Shown here: positions 61,654 to 64,000 of the stretch, piece after piece | Position numbering within the stretch: position 1 is the first letter of the stretch | Layout of the letters: each line of letters opens with the position of its first letter | Assembly (NCBI GenBank): GCA_028720105.1 | Contig: JAQYLI010000017.1 | Coordinates: forward strand, 202,806-266,805 | Reading direction: 5' to 3' | Source of the DNA: Oscillospiraceae bacterium | Lineage (GTDB): Bacteria > Bacillota > Clostridia > Oscillospirales > Ruminococcaceae | Length of the DNA stretch: 64,000 nt | Notes under the pieces: model-generated | The model's database searches: none | What the model saw: the letters and a program-made list of their open reading frames with translations, nothing else | What the model was told of the DNA's origin: nothing | Made by a program: the position numbers and the translations under genes

Positions 61654-63135
61654 TCAGTTCATTCTGAAATCTGAAAAATCAGCATATCCGCCCGCGGTCT
61701 CTGTACTGTACATAAACAATCCTGCTCTGCAGCCTGTAAAATGATCCAGCTTAAAGAATAATCTGTGCTTACTTCCAAGCTGTATTTTTTCGCCTTTCTC
61801 AACATAATAAAGCACAGCCTCATCTTTCATGTTCTCAAAGTCAGCGGATATTCCCACGGTAAGTCTGTCGGAGTTCAGCGGAACGCTTTCCTTGGAAACA
61901 GTTCCGTCCTCACCCATAGAATTCATCTCAATATATTTTGTTCCTTGTCGCACAGCTGCACCTATCCATGCATAGCAGCCTTGAAGTGCGCATATGCCTG
62001 CAATATCGCCGTCCTTTAGACCGCTTATGTCAATAGTGATTTGTACTGTACATCGGGGAAAGGTCATTCGCTGGGTGAGAGTGTTCTTTGCCTGCAGAAT
62101 ATTGCTGCAGACACGGTCTGAGATTATCCTGAAGTACCCTTTTTGACTGTTAATGGCATAATATTTTCTGTCAGGCTCATGATTGAACTGCCAGCATGGC
62201 TTCAGGTCTTTCCCTCTGAAATCGTCGGAGGAGGTGAGTGGAGCGTAGTTGTATCCCTCCCTTGAAGATGAGATCTCAAATCTTTCGGGTATCTTACCGT
62301 TTTCACCGAAAACAGGTCTGCCATTATCCCATGAAACAGGGATAAGAACGGGTATCCTGCCTACCGCTCCTCTGTCCTGAAACAAAACTGCATACCATTT
62401 CCCGTCGGGAGTGTCAACAATGCCTCCCTGTGCAACTCCCTGACCACAGTATCCCATAGTGTCCTCAAGGCAGTCACCGCCTGTGAATTCTCCCTCTATG
62501 CTGTCTGCTGAGAAGCATGCTTCGCAGCGCATCCATCTGTCAGGACGGGAGTGAATGAAGAAAACATAATATCTTCCGTTTATCTTGTAGAAATGTGAGC
62601 CTTCATAGCCAAGTATCGGGTTATCCCTGTCATAAACTATTCTTCTGTGAACTCCGTTCTCTTTCGGTGAGGACAGGTCATCACTAAGCTCCGTAAGCCA
62701 TATTTCCTTATTGCCGTAAACAATATACACTCTGCCGTCATCGTCAAACAGCAGGGAACAGTCATGATAAAATCCTTCTATAATTTTCTTTTCCCATCTG
62801 CCGTATATATCATCGGAGGTGTATAGATATGTTTTGTGGGTGTCATTGCAGGAGAAGCAGACGTAGAATTTACACTTATTGTGCCTGAGACACGCAGCCC
62901 ACATTCCCTTACCGTAAATGTTTCCGTCTTCAAGCCGTTGAGAGGGGGTATTATCAAGAGTATCGCATACAAAGCAGGCGTGTTCCCAGTTCATCAGATC
63001 GAAGGAGCGGAGTATTTCACAGCAGGGAAAGAAATGCATGGTAGTTGATACCATAAAGTATGTATCACCCACCCTTATAACATCGGGATCGGGATAATCG
63101 AGAGAGGTTATAGGGTTGATTTTTACATTATTCAT
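61654..63135 (-). CDS. GH43 glycoside hydrolase (beta-xylosidase/arabinofuranosidase-like)
   Basis: 493 aa, no signal peptide. Five-bladed propeller landmarks: the base Asp in SLDYPDPDVIRVGDTYFM, the pKa-tuning Asp region in FYHDCSLLFDDDGRVYIVYG, and the acid Glu in ILGYEGSHFYKINGRYY. A C-terminal beta-sandwich (about 315-493) ends GYADFSDFRMN. It probably cleaves xylose or arabinose from imported oligosaccharides. Intact, with a clean promoter and upstream direct repeats that suggest activator control, in contrast to the broken genes beside it. Confidence 0.9.
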   Translation of the reverse strand: MNNVKINPITSLDYPDPDVIRVGDTYFMVSTTMHFFPCCEILRSFDLMNWEHACFVCDTLDNTPSQRLEDGNIYGKGMWAACLRHNKCKFYVCFSCNDTHKTYLYTSDDIYGRWEKKIIEGFYHDCSLLFDDDGRVYIVYGNKEIWLTELSDDLSSPKENGVHRRIVYDRDNPILGYEGSHFYKINGRYYVFFIHSRPDRWMRCEACFSADSIEGEFTGGDCLEDTMGYCGQGVAQGGIVDTPDGKWYAVLFQDRGAVGRIPVLIPVSWDNGRPVFGENGKIPERFEISSSREGYNYAPLTSSDDFRGKDLKPCWQFNHEPDRKYYAINSQKGYFRIISDRVCSNILQAKNTLTQRMTFPRCTVQITIDISGLKDGDIAGICALQGCYAWIGAAVRQGTKYIEMNSMGEDGTVSKESVPLNSDRLTVGISADFENMKDEAVLYYVEKGEKIQLGSKHRLFFKLDHFTGCRAGLFMYSTETAGGYADFSDFRMN

Positions 63136-63170
63136 TGATCGTCACCTTCCGTTTAGATGTTTCTGAAAAA

Positions 63171-63199
63171 ATTATACCACTATTTGGAGAATATATCAA
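63171..63199 (-). promoter_or_regulatory. Promoter of the GH43 gene
   Basis: Minus strand TTGATA, 17 bp, TATAAT with extended TGG. Confidence 0.82.
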
Positions 63200-63202
63200 G
63201 CG

Positions 63203-63239
63203 GAAAACACTTGCAGATCATATGAAAATACTTGCAGAT
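63203..63239. promoter_or_regulatory. Tandem activator-type sites upstream of GH43
   Basis: GAAAACACTTGCAGAT (63203) and GAAAATACTTGCAGAT (63224): 15 of 16 bases identical, repeated with a 21-bp period (two helical turns), 4 bp upstream of the -35. The layout fits an AraC/XylS-type activator. Confidence 0.7.
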
Positions 63240-63820
63240 TGTATTTTGATATAACAGGTCGATGTGATAATCACAAAAACGTTAAGAATTTTTATGCTCA
63301 TCTTAATATCTTTATGTCATTTGCAGACGAGTTTTGTGACAGTACCGAAAACACCTATCTGAATGTTGAAGGCTTTAACTCCATGTCCAACATATGTGAA
63401 TGTGAGCTGATGGACTGGAGCAATTATGAGTTTTTCAGACCTTTTGAGCAGGAGATAATGAGTGATTATTTTTCCTGTTTTATAAATGGACTGAAAGATA
63501 ATCCCTGTTATGATGAAAACAAAGTTTCATTTAATGATGTTATATCCTTTGAGGATTTTGATAACAAAAGAGCTGCCCCTGCAAGAATGCTCCCGAAAAT
63601 AAATGACTATATTGACAAGCATAACGAAATATGCAGCTATGTCCGTAAAATGATAACCGAGTCAAATTCAGAGAAGTGTACAACGGCTGCAAATGAAGTG
63701 TTGGAAGGGTCAGGAGTAAATACCAAAAATTTTTCCGGGGAAATGTACAGTCTGATGCACACTGTTATTATTCGTGGGATAATGTTACGTATTGACCAAA
63801 GCGTTAGGAATACGCCTTGA
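63239..63820 (+). pseudogene. Unidentified open frame, probably 5'-truncated
   Basis: 193 codons if a TTG at 63239 is used, 168 from the first ATG (63314); neither has a ribosome binding site. The product is acidic and Cys/Asn-rich (SMSNICECELMDWSNYEFF, SEKCTTAANEV). I recognise no family. The frame stays open back to 63167 across the GH43 regulatory repeats, which again suggests a missing 5' end. Confidence 0.4.
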
Positions 63821-63845
63821 CAAGGTATATATTATGATATATACT
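63817..63845 (+). promoter_or_regulatory. Promoter of vapB with palindromic operator
   Basis: TTGACA, 17 bp, TATACT. GTATATAT and ATATATAC (63825-63844, 4-bp centre) form a perfect palindrome filling the spacer and -10, as expected for autoregulation by a VapB-type antitoxin. Confidence 0.8.
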
Positions 63846-63866
63846 AATGATAATGGAGACGATATT

Positions 63867-64000
63867 ATGATGACTGCAAAGATATTTGAAAATGGAAGAA
63901 GCCAGGCGGTAAGACTGCCAAAGGAATACAGATTTTCGTCTAACGAGGTTGCTGTTAATAAAATAGGTAATATTGTGATGCTTATGCCTATTGAAGAGGC
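63867..64000 (+). CDS. vapB: VapB-type antitoxin, AbrB-like (partial)
   Basis: The first 44 codons only, cut by the window end. MMTAKIFENGRSQAVRLPKE and FSSNEVAVNKIGNIVMLMPI match the SpoVT/AbrB swapped-hairpin fold of VapB antitoxins. GGAG lies 8 nt before the ATG. A PIN-domain toxin gene (vapC) is expected just past 64000 but is not visible here. Confidence 0.8.
   Translation, partial: MMTAKIFENGRSQAVRLPKEYRFSSNEVAVNKIGNIVMLMPIEE

Noticed and set aside
1..64000. CRISPR array
   Set aside because: No regularly spaced repeat-spacer series. The tandem decamers near 50765 are contiguous and lack spacers.

Overview
The window looks like chromosome from a gut or rumen Firmicute close to Ruminococcus (Oscillospiraceae). 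The grounds are the gene content (GH5 cellulase with Big_2 repeats, a CE2-like esterase lipoprotein, GH3, GH43, glycogen phosphorylase), strong AAAGGA/GGAGG ribosome binding sites, and many sigma-A promoters with a 17-bp spacer. This placement is inference; no 16S gene is present. I found no complete tRNA, rRNA or CRISPR array.

Layout. 1-2.6 kb: rpmG-secE-nusG-rplK-rplA, read leftward from one strong promoter. 2.9-6 kb: a membrane EAL-domain protein and an SGNH/CE2-like lipoprotein. 6.2-10.7 kb: a leftward operon MBOAT acyltransferase - isochorismatase-like - DHHW protein - PHP phosphatase, probably for O-acylation of a surface polymer. 10.9-20.2 kb: two leftward exopolysaccharide operons. 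The larger runs sugar-P transferase, PHP, phosphoribosyltransferase, Stealth phosphotransferase, GT2, O-antigen-ligase-like polymerase, flippase. The smaller runs EpsG, a membrane protein and a secreted protein. 20.3-24.7 kb: GH3, VanZ-like and GH5 cellulase. 24.9-29.6 kb: a putative SprA-type metalloprotease, a membrane chemoreceptor and glycogen phosphorylase. 29.7-32.7 kb: ABC exporter with an XRE/AbrB regulator, then a histidine phosphatase. 32.7-42.3 kb: surface lipoproteins, a radical SAM enzyme behind an attenuator-like leader, a DUF1540 peptide, an esterase, an LRR protein, a Wzc-like protein with a degenerate kinase site and a DacF-type carboxypeptidase. 42.5-45.9 kb: DUF3237 protein, then a TetR regulator with a palindromic operator and a PEP-synthase-like dikinase. 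46-52.6 kb: Nudix, thrB, rpiB-upp-GT2-ppa, hom and an ACT protein. 53-57.3 kb: ATP-grasp, DUF1232, TfoX-N and a hybrid histidine kinase. 57.4-64 kb: an accessory zone with an integrase remnant, a DUF4143 ATPase, a tRNA-3'-end-like sequence, several truncated genes, an intact GH43 gene and the start of a vapB-like antitoxin gene.

Two themes join the genes: making and decorating a surface polysaccharide (about 6-20 kb, possibly 38-42 kb), and degrading plant polysaccharides and storing glycogen (GH5, GH3, GH43, CE2-like, glgP). The regulatory DNA is unusually easy to read. It shows a repeated operator at the ABC-exporter regulator, a palindrome at tetR, a palindrome inside the vapB promoter, helically phased direct repeats upstream of GH43, and a promoter-leader-terminator module before the radical SAM gene. 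A 19-bp inverted repeat bounds a small element between ppa and hom, and its core motif recurs elsewhere in the window.
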